A stretch of 64,000 bases of DNA from Trifolium pratense (taxonomy: Eukaryota > Streptophyta > Magnoliopsida > Fabales > Fabaceae), in the NCBI RefSeq assembly GCF_020283565.1, contig NC_060059.1:15693501-15757500 (forward strand). The letters run 5' to 3'. A model generated the notes under the pieces. The model had not been told where the DNA came from, made no database searches, and worked only from the letters and a program-made list of their open reading frames with translations. The position numbers and the translations under genes are program-made. Shown here in pieces: positions 21,761 to 33,335 of this stretch; within the stretch, counting starts at the first letter, position 1; every line of letters begins with the position of its first letter.

Positions 21761-23949
21761 CAATTACGACAGCATAAGATAAAAATTTGCAATAATTATT
21801 CAAGTCGCTTGCATCTTAATAATTATTGAACTGACCAGGTTGTGTCTGGCCGAAGTTGCTAATGGCAAAAGTACCACTCGACTTTGCAGGTTGTGCAGTC
21901 TGGAAAGGCGTTGACATGGACGGCTGCAGGTAAAAAAAAATTAAGAACAAAATAGAAAATGAAAACGTGATGCAAACTGGAGGTGGTCTGGAGATAATGT
22001 ATGATACATGCAGAAAACAAAGGAAACTAAAAAATGGATAAAGTTTTGAATGAAGTACATACAAATACAAAGATGCGAATCATAAAATCATAAATGTCCA
22101 CATACAAGTAAATCAATTATTAGAAAGTATATCCAATTATGCTAAATCTTCAAAGAAAATTATACACGCAGATGCATAAACAAACCATGATCTTTAACGG
22201 AACAAAATTAAAAGTGAAAAGCATTATCAAACTACTTACCGCTGTTTGACCAAAACCTGTCAGAGCATTAGATGTGAGTGATGCGCTGCTTGAAAAAATG
22301 CTTCCAGCAAGCCCAGACGAAGGTGGATTGAACAAGCTTGGTTGACTAAAAGCACCAGTCTGCCCAAAGGGGGAGGTATTCTGACCGAAAGTAGAACCAG
22401 ACTGTGGATTTGTAGGGGTGGTAGAGCTAAATAATGGGGATGACTGGGTGTTGCCAAAAATGCTTGAGCCAAATTGGGAAGACGTAGATGCAAATGGCTG
22501 TGATGAAGTGTTGACCCCAAATGAAGAGGATGAGCCAAATGGCTGTGATGAAGTGTTGACCCCAAATGAAGGGGATGAGCCAAATGGCTGTGACGAAGAG
22601 TTGACCCCAAATGGCTGTGACTGTGGATTTGTAGGGGCGTTAGAGCTAAATGGAGAAGACGTGGATGCCCCAAATGGCTGTGATGAAGAGTTGGCCCCAA
22701 ATGAAGGGGATGAGCCAAATGGCTGTGATGAAGAGTTTCCCCCAAATAGAGATTGGGATTGGCCAAAAATAGATGATGTTGCTGCTGATGTTGAAAAGCT
22801 AAATGCCGGTGAATTGAAAGCAGGAGCTGAAGTTCCAAATCCAGAAGAAAATGTTGAAGTTTTTGGTGCAAATGGGTTGTTCGAATTAGGTGTTGTGCAA
22901 TTCAAAAAATTGCTAGAGAAGGGATAGGCTGATGATGGACCAAATGTAGTTGAAGGAGAAAAGGCATTTGTCTGTGTCGTAGATGAATTAAAGCCTGCCA
23001 TACCAGTTGACTGAGGAGCAGAGGCAAGTGGTCCACCTAAATTTGAATTAAGTCAAGATCATCACCAATGAAAGCCAGCAGAGTTATCAAATTATTTATA
23101 TTTTAAAATTAAAACAAAAAAAAAAAAAAAAGATGTACCTTTATCTCCCAATTGATAGTCCTCCCATCTTAGCTCCTCGTGGCTTTTATCTTTGTAAACA
23201 GACATGGCTGATATGGACTCCATCCGTTTCCATTGTCCAGAGCTACCATCTGTTTCCATTGTAGCCGAGTAACTAGCTACTTGAGTTGGGGTCTGTGATC
23301 CTGCATAAGATAACTCTCCATTACAATGCAATAGTTATTCAAGTCCCTTATATCTTAAAAATGGATATATCACAAAGAAGATAAAATTTTAAAAACTATT
23401 GAACTCACCAAATGCAGAACTCTGACCTCCAAAGGCTGAGGTTGTACTCCCAAATGGGCTGCTGGTACCAAATGCAGAACTAGACTGACCAAAAGCCTGA
23501 TTGGAGGAGCCAAAACTAAAAGCTGGGGTACTAGAAGCACCAAATGCAGGAGAGCTGGAGGCCCCAAATGCAGGTGTGCTTGATGAGCCAAATACAGGAC
23601 TACTTGAAGCCCCGAATCCTCCCCCCCACCTCCAAACACGGAAGTATTTGACATGCCAAATGCACTTCCTGTGCTACCAAAAGCTGGGGTTGTAGTTGAA
23701 CCAAATGCAGGGTTGCTGGTTGCATCAAAAGCTGGGGTACTGGTTGTACCAAAAGCGGGGGTGCTAGTTGCACCAAATGCAGGAGTGCTCGGAGCACCAA
23801 ATGCAGGAGTGCCTGTTGAACCAAATGCTGGCTGGGATGAAGCGCCAAAAGGTGTTGAGGAACCAAATATGCTGCTTCCAAATGCTGGTTGTGATTGTTG
23901 GGTGTTACTTCCAAATGCCGGTTGTGATGGTTGGATGGCCCTAAGTGCC

Positions 23950-24132
23950 CAGCTTATTTTTTGTCAAACAGATCCATAATTTCATATTTTTCATGGTCAC
24001 ATAGCTAAAACAAAGCTAATAACTAAGAAGTCCATGCTATACCAAAAAAAAACTAAGAAGTCCATGCAAACTAGTAAATATATCTAAAAAACTAAAAAGT
24101 AAAAAATATAACAAATGAAGAAATTAATCCTA
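23950..24132 (+). repeat. 183-bp direct repeat, left copy
   Basis: From CAGCTTATTTTTTGTC to GAAATTAATCCTA; the copy at 25095-25277 reads the same base for base. The two flank a MITE. Confidence 0.9.
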
Positions 24133-25094
24133 GGGCCCGTTTGGTGCACAGGATAAGAGACAGGATATGATAACTGAATCATATCATGTCTCAATCCAGT
24201 GTTTGGTGACACGCCAGGATATGATAAGTTAATCCTGAAGCTTATCATATCCTGTCTCTCTAGTTAAAATTTTTATCCTGAATTTGAGCTGGGTTACCAA
24301 CAGGATAGGATAAGAGAAAAAAAATTACTGATTTATTCTATAAAATATATTTTAAAATAAAAAATGAAAATTAATAAAATATAAATAATAAAATAATTTG
24401 ATAGCAAATTAATAATAAAATAATTAATTTTTAAATATAAAAAAAATGTGATTTTCTCACAAGGGCAATTTTGTAATTTATATAATCTAAAAAATCGAAA
24501 TTCTACTAAAATTACAATATTTTAAAGTAAAATAATTATTAAAAAATAATTATTAAAAAATTCTACTTAATTTAAATTTTATAACAAATTAAATATAATT
24601 ATTTTGCAATGGTAATTTTATTATTTACGTATAAAATATATCATATATTTATTTAGCTTATCTAACATGTATATATCATTGAGTTTTTTTTAAAAAAAAG
24701 TAATATATCATTGAGTTATTTATTTGATCATGATTCATATAAAAAATTAAAAATTAAGCTTGATTATTTTCTCATGATTTTTATTTAAAATTATATAAAG
24801 GTATTTGATTACTTAATTATATTTTTTATTTATAAAATTCAAAGTATTACAAAAAAAAATTTTAAAAATAACAATTCTTTTACAAGGGTAATTTTATCAT
24901 TTAAATATGTTATACATGTTATCATATTATTATCAGTTAGTATGTATTCAAAACATTATATAATAATTATCATATTGTTATCCTGTGTGCACCAAACACA
25001 AGATAGGATAACTGAGGATAACTATTATCCTGCTGATATCATATTCTATCCTTATCCTGTTGTATATCCTATTCTGTCACTATCCTATCCTGCG
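24133..25094. mobile_element. AT-rich MITE, right terminus truncated
   Basis: The left end GGGCCCGTTTGGTGCACAGG begins exactly at the end of the first 183-bp repeat. The sub-terminal regions are rich in CAGGATA/TATCCTG words in opposite orientation (left 24150-24330, right 24970-25093). The right end stops at CTATCCTGCG, so about 15 bp of the expected terminal inverted repeat (CCAAACGGGCCC) are missing. No ORF. The terminal sequence is of the type seen in plant hAT or PIF-like MITEs; the superfamily is uncertain. Confidence 0.6.
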
Positions 25095-25277
25095 CAGCTT
25101 ATTTTTTGTCAAACAGATCCATAATTTCATATTTTTCATGGTCACATAGCTAAAACAAAGCTAATAACTAAGAAGTCCATGCTATACCAAAAAAAAACTA
25201 AGAAGTCCATGCAAACTAGTAAATATATCTAAAAAACTAAAAAGTAAAAAATATAACAAATGAAGAAATTAATCCTA
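25095..25277 (+). repeat. 183-bp direct repeat, right copy
   Basis: Identical on reading to 23950-24132. It lies about 300 bp beyond the stop codon of the RH1-type helicase gene, so the original copy may be part of that gene's 3' flank. Confidence 0.9.
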
Positions 25278-25571
25278 TAGATTTTGATGAACATTAATCA
25301 TCATTGATCTGTTCATCTCAGACATACATATACCCCGTCGATAAAATAGAAGAAAGCGAACACCTTTAGGAGTATTCCCCAATAACATGACCTCATGCCC
25401 TGAAGATTTTATCCTGTCATGTAGAACTCCAATTGTTGGTTGAATATTTCAAGGGATTACTTTGATAGTTTGATGCTTTGAAGCTAAGATACTTTTCCCT
25501 TGCGTGTTCATGAATAAGCTGTTATTCCTATGAATGATTTTTTTTTCATTCCCTGCTCAACTGAGAAGATT

Positions 25572-28500
25572 CTACTTCTTGGGTTTCTTTTGTGTCTTTG
25601 AAATTATCACCTTATATTTTGTCAGTGCTGCCAACAAAATAACACTGACTTAATGAAACGTCAAATGTAAACCCAAAACAACATGAAGGAAAAGAACATC
25701 AAGAAGCGTCGGGCTAGTCAATACACGATTTAATTTATCTTGTTTTAGAAATTTTCTCAAGCCGAAAAATGTAGACAAAACAACCCTCCCTAAATGTCAG
25801 TGATGATAGAAAAAGGTGTTTAAGCGTATACCCTTGAAATGCAATCAACATATTTACCTGATTGGTAGGAAGTATTGAGTGCTTCAATTAGACTGGATGA
25901 AATGTTATGGTCTAGACAAGAACCACCCTCAGCCTTTCGCATCAACTTCTTAAATCGTCGAACCTGGAATGGAATAAGATTTGATGAGTTCAAGAATGAC
26001 TTAGGTTCCAAATGTTAAAAAGACAACAAATCAAGTATATGTGTGATCTGTATTGCATTAACAAATTAAATAATTCAGAGTCAGTATAGAGAAAATTAGG
26101 ATAGTTGCTATTGTGAAAAAAGATGGTAGAGTCTTGTCTTAGGTGACTCGGACATGCATAGAGAAAGACTTGTACAAACATCACTACAGTAAGGAGTGTT
26201 AACCAAGGTAAATCAAATCGTTAGAAGTAGAGGGAGATCAAGAAAAATTATAGGTGAAACCATTAAGAGAGATTTAGAGGTAAATGGTCAATCTTTAGAT
26301 TCAATACATGATAGAGTTTTATGATGTCATTTAGTTTTAATTCATATACCAACCTCAATGAGAAAAAGTTCAGTTGTTTTTATAGAATTTTGACTCAAAG
26401 AGGCCAGACTCCAGAGAGAGCACCACCATCAAATAGACAATCCCGTCACAGAAAGACAATTATAATTATTGAACAAAAACAGGAAGTTTAAATATATTTT
26501 TTTTGGGGGTTAGTTTTAAATTGTTTTTGAACAAAAGAGATTAGTGGCGACAAAGAAATCGCTAAGGAAACTGCCAAGTCGTTGGTTTATTCAAGGAGAA
26601 AGGAGTTTATGCAAGGAGAAATATGGTATTTTTTCCTATCAATAAGAGGAGTGGTTGAAAGTTCTACAGTGTTGTAATCAAAGGGATTTCCTTATTTTGT
26701 ATAACAAGATACCAGGTTCCTATCAGACACCCACATCATAAAACCATGTGCTCTACACAAGCAGAGGCCATTCGTCTAATCCTATATTAGTATGTAACTT
26801 TGATTAACTTTAGTGTAAAAATGAAAGAATTATCTTGTTGAAGCTTTTAAATAGTCTTTATAGCTCAAATTGTAACTTCTTCTATTGGCTCCAGTGCTAT
26901 GAAACGGGGATCTAGCATAAATGACATGATATAACTTCATACCTCATCTTCTGACATCAGTGTGAAGCAACGCCCAGTCTGGCCTGCTCTTGCAGTCCTA
27001 CCAGCTCGATGAACATAAGTTTTTATGTATTTGGGCACATCATAATTAATGACATTTCTTACCCCTTCAACATCCATTCCACGAGTCAACGCATCAGAAG
27101 ATACAAGCACTTGAAACACCCCCTTCCGAAATTCATTCAATGTCTTGCTGCAGAAAATTAGCAACTTTTTTCAGATCAAGGACCAACACTTGTATGTTGG
27201 TTTACAGGGGGAAAATAATCACTTCTCTTTCAAAAGTTCTTTTGGTGAGTTTTTTACTATTAAGTCAATTTGAGCAAAAGGTATGCTAATCCAAACACAC
27301 TAACCTACAGAAGTTCTTTGGTAACAAGTTTTGAATGTAATGTAAACCTATGCACTCAGCATACATTGCTTGAAATATCTACTTATTTATTGTGAATAAA
27401 ACTTACCTTCTTACACGTTGATGTTGAAGACTAGAATACTCCTTGATATCAATTTGTAGATCTTCAAAACAATTCAGCAATTGGCAGAGACGGTGCGTTG
27501 AATCCACAGATTTTGTAAAAACTAGGCATTTTTCTTCTCCCAGGGATTTCAAAAGGGCAATTAAGTACAAGGGTTTCACATTTTTATCACAAATCTACAA
27601 AAATAAAAATCTAAAATTACAAGGGAGCTGCAGATTATAATTCATCCATTTTTAAATTAATGAAAATACAGACATGTGTCATTCATTTTCTGTGTGAATA
27701 TGCATATATGTGTGTGTGAGTGTGTATCATATAATATATGCCAAATTAAAAAATAATGGTAAAAGAAGAATCATAGAATGACCATCTCCCACCCTCTATT
27801 TCTGGCTATTTGAGTGTGTTCAAACAATATGACTATTTGAGTGTGTTACAAACAGTTCACTCTGTGGGTACACTTAGATGAGTCACTCATATGTTGCATT
27901 CATAAAGATAATAGCATAAACAAAAAGAAAAGCAACAAATAGAGGCATACTGTGAGAGGGGAGAGAGGGAAGCCAAGACTTGTTCATTGCAACATTTGGT
28001 ACTCAATACTCAACTGCAAAAGCTTAATGGTACATTTGTGATAATATAGTGGAATTGCATACTTTGAGTTCAACCTTTGACCCAAAAGATCTTTCCAAAT
28101 CACTAAATGTGGGGAAAATTTATGAATTGACAATGTTTTATCCTGATTATTTTACCCAACAAGAGTAATTGCATCTTAGAATACAAGCTCAACATTATGA
28201 ACTTGATGCTGCTTTTCATTCTGATCTCAGTCATTAGCTCGAAAGAATAAATTTTAACTCAACACATTTTCTAATCTCAGCCTTGGGGACGAGAATGTTC
28301 TTCACAAAAGCAGGAAGTGATAGAGCACTGGGTATGTGTTATTATGCTCAAAGCATTGGAAGCTCACAACTTGGAAGGATTATGTACAAAACGAACAAAA
28401 ATGCTTAGGTGCAGAGAATTGGTTACTGTTGCAGAGCTGTGAAGTTGTTAGGCCATACAGCATAACAAGTAGTGTGGGAGGAGAGAAGGGTAGGAAATTA

Positions 28501-30862
28501 GTTGTTGTTTGTTATTAGTAAGAGAATGGTTTTTTTGCTCTGAAATAACATGGGGGTTTCTCTTTTGCGCTAGTTTGTTTTGAATCAATAATACAGTTTC
28601 CGATTTTTCTCAGACTTGGGTTTCTATCAGCCAACAAGAAACATAACCACAATGTTTCACAAATCAAACATTAAGAACATAACCACAATGTTTTACAATT
28701 TCAGGCCATATCCCCTCTCAAGTTTGAACATTCTGACTTTCAAAACACAATAAATCTTAAATCTTGCTTTGAGAAAACTAAAGAATCAAACTCCACTAAA
28801 ATTGATGAAAAAGCTGTTATCTAAAGACAAAATACTTGATAAAACAAAGCATAAAATTCTATCATTTGGAACTTGGAAGCTACCTTTCACTAAACTAAGC
28901 CTGTGCAGTCCTATAAATACTGCCAAACTGAGTATGGTTCTTGAGCGAAGGAGTTGGGAGTGAAAAGAATGTTTATCCACATTGGAGGGCAGGAAAAGGG
29001 TTGAAAGGTAAAACGACAGAACTAAAAAGCAGTTGACACTGTATGATGTTAGTCTCTTATGGTCACAAATACTCCCCCTCAGATCTTTATTATAACCAGA
29101 AAGTAACTAACCTAAAACCTCGCATGTATATAAAAAAATTGGTTTAGTGCAATTAATGTTCTTAATCTCAAACAAATGAGTGCATTTCAAAAAGTACCAT
29201 CGATGACATTTATTGCTGAAGAATATTAGAAAATAAATTTTTTGTTAAGTGACGGGTATTCTGAAAATTATAGCATTAAATATAGTGAGGTTAGTAAAAA
29301 TAGCATATATTTTTGCTTGTGATCGAGACTGAAGAGAGTATCTAATTGAAGTGATTAAGTTAATGACATTGAAAGCAGCCTAGCTACAAGATTTATAAAT
29401 ATTAAACGAGACAAAAGATCCATGCAATGTCATACCAGTTTAAAAGATTCCAAATTTTCTGGGAGCCGATAACGCATTTGTCCAGCTTTCAATAATAAAG
29501 GGTGATGCAAATTAAGCTGAATAATCCTGCCTGGATCCTGAGTTAATGTCGCAGATAGAACCATTTTTGCCAGCCTGGGATAAGGCTTGTCCTTGAATCC
29601 CCTCTCAACTCCACTTCAGAAATAAATATCATTTTAATAAATAAACATGTATATGTGCATTAATATAAAAAGCATGATTGTCAGTCACTGGACCTTCATT
29701 ACTCTAAATGAAAATATAAAGGCAAAAATAACTATAAAAAGGCTGACTACAATCCTATTACTGGCAGTGTCAAGAATTCTGAATAAAGCTTCATGTTGGT
29801 TTTCCATCAAGATCAGGATTCAGTGGCATTCACTTCTATTAGTTAATCGACAAACGAACATTTCAAAAGACTTGTGAATAATGTTGGAACTCACCATCTT
29901 CTTCTGGTTCTTAATGCACCAACAGAACAGGGGGAAAAAGAATCAGCCGGTTGGAAAAAACCGTCATCATTAGATTGGATCAGTTCAACCACAGTAGGCA
30001 ACCATGATTGGTATGCCTCACGAAGCAACCGATCTGTTTCATCAACCACCTGACATTATTTCCCTCATTATCATATCATATACAGTATATCACTACAAAA
30101 ACGAACCACAATATACTTTAAGTTTAATTGTATACTTAAAATAAAAGCAAAAATAATGAGAATTTAGACTTACAAGATAATAAAGATGCTCAAGCGTGAA
30201 GCCTTTGGTAGTATTAATGTGATCCATAAGCCTGCCAGGGGTTGCTACCAATATGTCAACCTTACTCTGAAAGCGAGGAAGTGAAACGTGATGCGGATCA
30301 TAGTAGGTGCTTATATCATGTGCCGGCATTTCAACGAGCTCGGAAATCTCGTCGGCTAAGGATGATTGACCAATGGCCAAGCCAACGCACAGGCCTAATG
30401 GAGACGCAATGGCATCAAAGACTTGTTTGACCTGCAAAGCAAGGTCGCGAGTGGGGACCACAACCAAGGCGCGGAGGCATCTAGTGATGCGATCAGACAG
30501 CATCTGCACTAAGGGGAGAGCGTAGGCGAGGGTTTTGCCGCTTCCAGTGGGTGAGTTAACACAAATGTCTCGCTCAAAATTGCCAGGGCCAACCGTTTCG
30601 TGCCAAACTGCGACTTGCACTGGGAATAGGTTTGAGATTCCCAAGTCCTCCAGCGCTGACTTCAACCTGATGACAAATTGTGATGAAAATAAATACTAAA
30701 GAAATTGAAATAGAAATAATAGTGCAATAGAGTAATAATAGTGTTTTACTTGGGGTGGAGAGAAGGAACAGAATGCAGCGGAAGTTGTTGAGAGAGAGTG
30801 ATGTCGACAGGGTCTCTCATCCATGGCAAAGCGGGAATACTGTGTTGCTTTTCTTCACCCAT
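25572..30862 (-). CDS. RH1: DEAD-box ATP-dependent RNA helicase, RH1 type (DDX51/Dbp6-like)
   Basis: Eight coding exons: 30862-30750, 30666-30174, 30049-29895, 29613-29436, 27594-27407, 27147-26943, 25963-25858, 25627-25572. They total 1494 nt, a 497-residue protein. It would unwind or remodel RNA, probably in ribosome biogenesis (inferred from the DDX51/Dbp6 relatives). Motifs: Q motif region about 48-55; motif I SPTGSGKT 76-83; PTRDLALQV (motif Ia); ATPGRLMDH (motif Ib); motif II is DETD (205-208) rather than DEAD; SAT 274-276; SSDALTRGMD 392-401; HRAGRTARAG (motif VI) 422-431. The C-terminus is short and lysine rich. All introns are GT-AG. Intron 4 (1.8 kb) and intron 6 (1 kb) hold repeat sequence. 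The start at 30862 gives the family-like N-terminus MGEEKQHSIPALPWMRDPVD. Symbol is by family resemblance. Confidence 0.9.
26130..26365 (+). mobile_element. LINE (RTE-like) 3' relic in an RH1 intron
   Basis: On the plus strand, antisense to the helicase gene, the degraded reading GRSRKIIGETIKRDLEVNG followed by a W/H-x-x-LIH-like ending resembles the C-terminal tail of plant RTE reverse transcriptases. Stops interrupt it, so it is a short dead fragment in intron 6. Confidence 0.5.
27595..29435 (-). other. Long RH1 intron 4 with probable insertion
   Basis: At 1841 bp this is far longer than the other introns. Between about 28260 and 28640 it holds a stretch that reads like retrotransposon LTR text (AATACAGTTTCCGATTTTTC, then GACTTGGGTTTCTATCAG) but no terminal repeats or target duplications could be fixed. 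No ORF in the stretch is supported. Confidence 0.35.
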
Positions 30863-30865
30863 TTC

Positions 30866-31010
30866 GGCCCTATTTGGATAAACAACTTATTCAAGCGCTT
30901 ATGGCATGAAAGCTTATGTTGGATAGCTATTTGCATTTGGATGTGTATATCCAAAAGTGCTTACACAAAAACAAGTGTTTGGATGTACAATTACAAAAGC
31001 ACGCATAAAA
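30866..31010. mobile_element. MITE-like sequence abutting the RH1 start codon
   Basis: GGCCCTATTTGGATAAACAA begins three bases upstream of the RH1 ATG and runs away from it. It matches the terminal style of plant hAT-like MITEs (compare 48027 and 54455). Its distal end is not identified. On the RH1 strand its end reads TTTATCCAAATAG followed by GGCCGAAATG, which could act as a 3' splice site just before the start codon. Confidence 0.45.
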
Positions 31011-32423
31011 TGTTAAATTTTTTATTTTTTTAAAAATTACTATTCACCTTCGTATATTGAATATTGCTGGAACAAATATTCATATATTAAAAAATAGTAA
31101 TAAAAATCAAAAATATCATGATAGAGTACAGAATGGGCAATAGAAATTCATTGATCATCATAATACGAAATTATTATTTTAAATTGTGATTAAAATTAAA
31201 AAAATCACCAATTACCCATCTTATAAATCGTTATTTAAAATTATGTATATTATATAAAAATAGGAAATAATCAAATGTGCCTTAACAACCATTCGTCAAT
31301 CTATTAGGGAAAAAAACAATTGTATGTCCATGTTATGCCATTTCATTTTAATACATATATAAAAAAAAAAAAAAATCTAAACAATAATGAAACCTAGACA
31401 TCATGTCTCTAATAGCATCTTTGATATCCACAACTGCAGTATCATGTGCATTAGTATTATCCTTTATCCTGATTCGGGTTCGAAAACATTTTAGGGGCTA
31501 TTCTAGCACAATACAGACAAGAAGGATCCCAAACATACTCAAAAATACACAAACGAAGATACATATGTATATAATTTTCAAGAATGATTGAACTAACTAT
31601 ATCAAAACATGGTCAAACAATTATACTTTCAAGAATGAGTGAATTAACTATATTCATACATGGTCAAAGAATTATCAGTGAGAAAGAATTGACTTAAATG
31701 GGAAAAAAAAAAGACATGGTTTACCCAAAAAAGAAAAACAGAACTTTCCTACAGAGAATTCCTAGATAACAATGACAGTGATAATTGCCCACATTGCAGA
31801 AGAACCAAAACTATCATAGAGATGTTTAAAATGGTAAAATGTGGAAACAAGTGTAAAGACAAGTTCATCAAACATTGCCAGCCCTCGGTGAGACGGTGAC
31901 ACTAGAAGAAGCGGCTACTCCTTCAAAACATTTTGGTAGATTGTGTATATTGTACGATGCATCTAAGCGGCTCTCAATTCCTTACATTTAGTGAGAACTG
32001 AAAAATCATAGAAGAAAAAAAAAACAAGAGAGATCACTTCAACTGAGTAGTTAAATTAAGTGGCTACCAATTTCAATACCCCAAGTTTCCTAACTGTGTG
32101 AAGCTAGTCAAGGCATTTTAGTTTCATTTGGAGGAGAAGATATCAATGCCTTATTGTTACAAACCTTAACCATATAAACTATGCAGTTCCAATGAGAAAG
32201 CTGAAAATCCCAATAATCTATCTTATACTCTCTAAGAAGAAAACGCTGGTTCAGATAGATAACTATAATCAATGAAATATTTTTACATTAAGGACATACA
32301 TGTGATGTTATTGAAAATGGCGTTGAATCAAAATCTGAACAATCATCACTTAACAAAGCGTTGGATTGGATTGAAGAAAGGAAACTAACTATGAGTAATG
32401 TTCTGTTCAACCTATGTTCAGTT
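31011..32423. other. Intergenic, AT-rich, no gene seen
   Basis: No open frame with a recognisable domain, no clear terminal repeats. A poly-A run lies at 31362-31375. It may be intron if the exon at 34714-34920 belongs to RH1. Confidence 0.5.
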
Positions 32424-33060
32424 AGGGGTGTGCATGGTTTGGAAACCACACCACACCACACCTAATTGATGGTTTTGGTTCTAAACCAAAACCATTTCAA
32501 TAACAAACCGGTTATTTTTTAAAACTAATTTGGATTTGGTTATTAACCGGATCGAACCAATTTATAACCGGTTTGTAATAAAATTTAAGTTATTCACATG
32601 ATCCAATTTTAAATAGGTTTTTTACTTAAACTAAATTTTTTTATTAGTTGATTAAAAAAAATAAATTTATTAATTATTTTAAAAACATAATTTTTCATTA
32701 ATTTTATGATTGAATTGGTTTATAATCAACCCACAAAATATTTTTTTTAAACCCAAATTATTTTTTACTTAGCCAAAAACTTGTTTTTTATATTGTTTTA
32801 AAAATATTTTTTATTATTTAAAAAAAGAGTAATTTTTAAAATTAAAAAATCTGATTTTTAAATACAAAAAAAAACTAATAAATAGGAAAAAAATTAAAAT
32901 ACTAAATTTTTGAAAAACTAAAAACATTAAAAACTGATTTTTTAATTATTTTTAAAAAAAACTGAATTTTTTAAAAACTAAAAACATTAAAAACTGATTT
33001 TTTAATTATTTTTAAAATAATTATTAAAAATCTGATTTTTAAAATAAAATAATAATAAAA

Positions 33061-33235
33061 TAGTATGGGTGGTTGGTGGTGGCCGGCCGCCGGAGCACCA
33101 CCACCGGCCGCCGTAAAAGTCACCGGAGGTCCGCCGGAAAACCGCCGTCCGCCGCCGCACCGGTAGGAGCGCCGCCACGCCGGCCGCCGGTGGTCCGGCG
33201 TTGACCACTGGTTGACCACCGGTCCTCCACCCCTC
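33061..33235. other. GC-rich island inside the Mutator-like element
   Basis: About 170 bp dominated by GCCGGCCGCCGG-type words within DNA that is otherwise about 80% A/T. On the minus strand a frame of 60-80 codons is open through it, but the product is low-complexity (R/G/A/P rich). It could be a captured gene fragment, as in Pack-MULEs; the source gene is not recognised. Confidence 0.5.
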
Positions 33236-33335
33236 TTTTAATTAATTATTTTATTATATAATAAAGAATTTTAAAAAATTGAAGATTGGGCCTGAATTAG
33301 CTATTGGGCCTAAATTTTCAAACCAATTCCAGGAA

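Larger units (their letters stand above)
17900..23300 (-). repeat. Four copies of the GLEBS exon within the NUP98 pseudogene
   Basis: The exon that encodes the RAE1-binding GLEBS motif in the intact gene (40870-41091, core [17 protein letters not shown]) occurs here at 23300-23139, about 18898-18740 (5' part only), 18464-18243 (full 222 nt, no stop) and 18016-17900 (3' part only). Each keeps splice-site-like flanks and neighbouring intron sequence. The KSHEELRW core survives in three of the four. Substitutions differ between copies, so they did not all form at once. Confidence 0.85.
17107..23936 (-). pseudogene. Inverted, rearranged partial copy of NUP98
   Basis: Exons and introns match the intact NUP98 gene (exons 3-10, 40227-43795) in reverse orientation, so the copy arose at DNA level. 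Order on the minus strand: exon 3 copy (23936-23409, with a 2-bp insertion in a G run near 23628 that breaks the frame); GLEBS exon (23300-23139, internally shortened); exon 5 (23036-22240, open, 63 codons longer than the intact exon); exon 6 (21923-21836); then a jump back to intron 3 sequence that holds a Copia element; GLEBS copy fused to exon 6 end (about 18898-18740); full-length GLEBS copy (18464-18243); partial GLEBS copy (18016-17900); fused exons 7+8 (17782-17550); exon 9 (17369-17259); and the start of exon 10 (17163-17107). The first two coding exons and the C-terminal autoproteolytic domain are absent. A transcript could not make a normal NUP98; a short FG-rich product from parts of it is conceivable. 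Confidence 0.9.

Noticed and set aside
22260..22927. Long open frames antisense or out of frame to the FG exon copies
   Set aside because: The FG repeats are periodic in threes and lack stops in several frames; products are low-complexity H/L or N/G/D repeats. The same happens at 40158-40787 and 40201-40659.
17107..23936. A second functional NUP98 gene (NUP98B)
   Set aside because: It lacks the start exon and the autoproteolytic domain, has a frameshift in exon 3 and duplicated partial exons.
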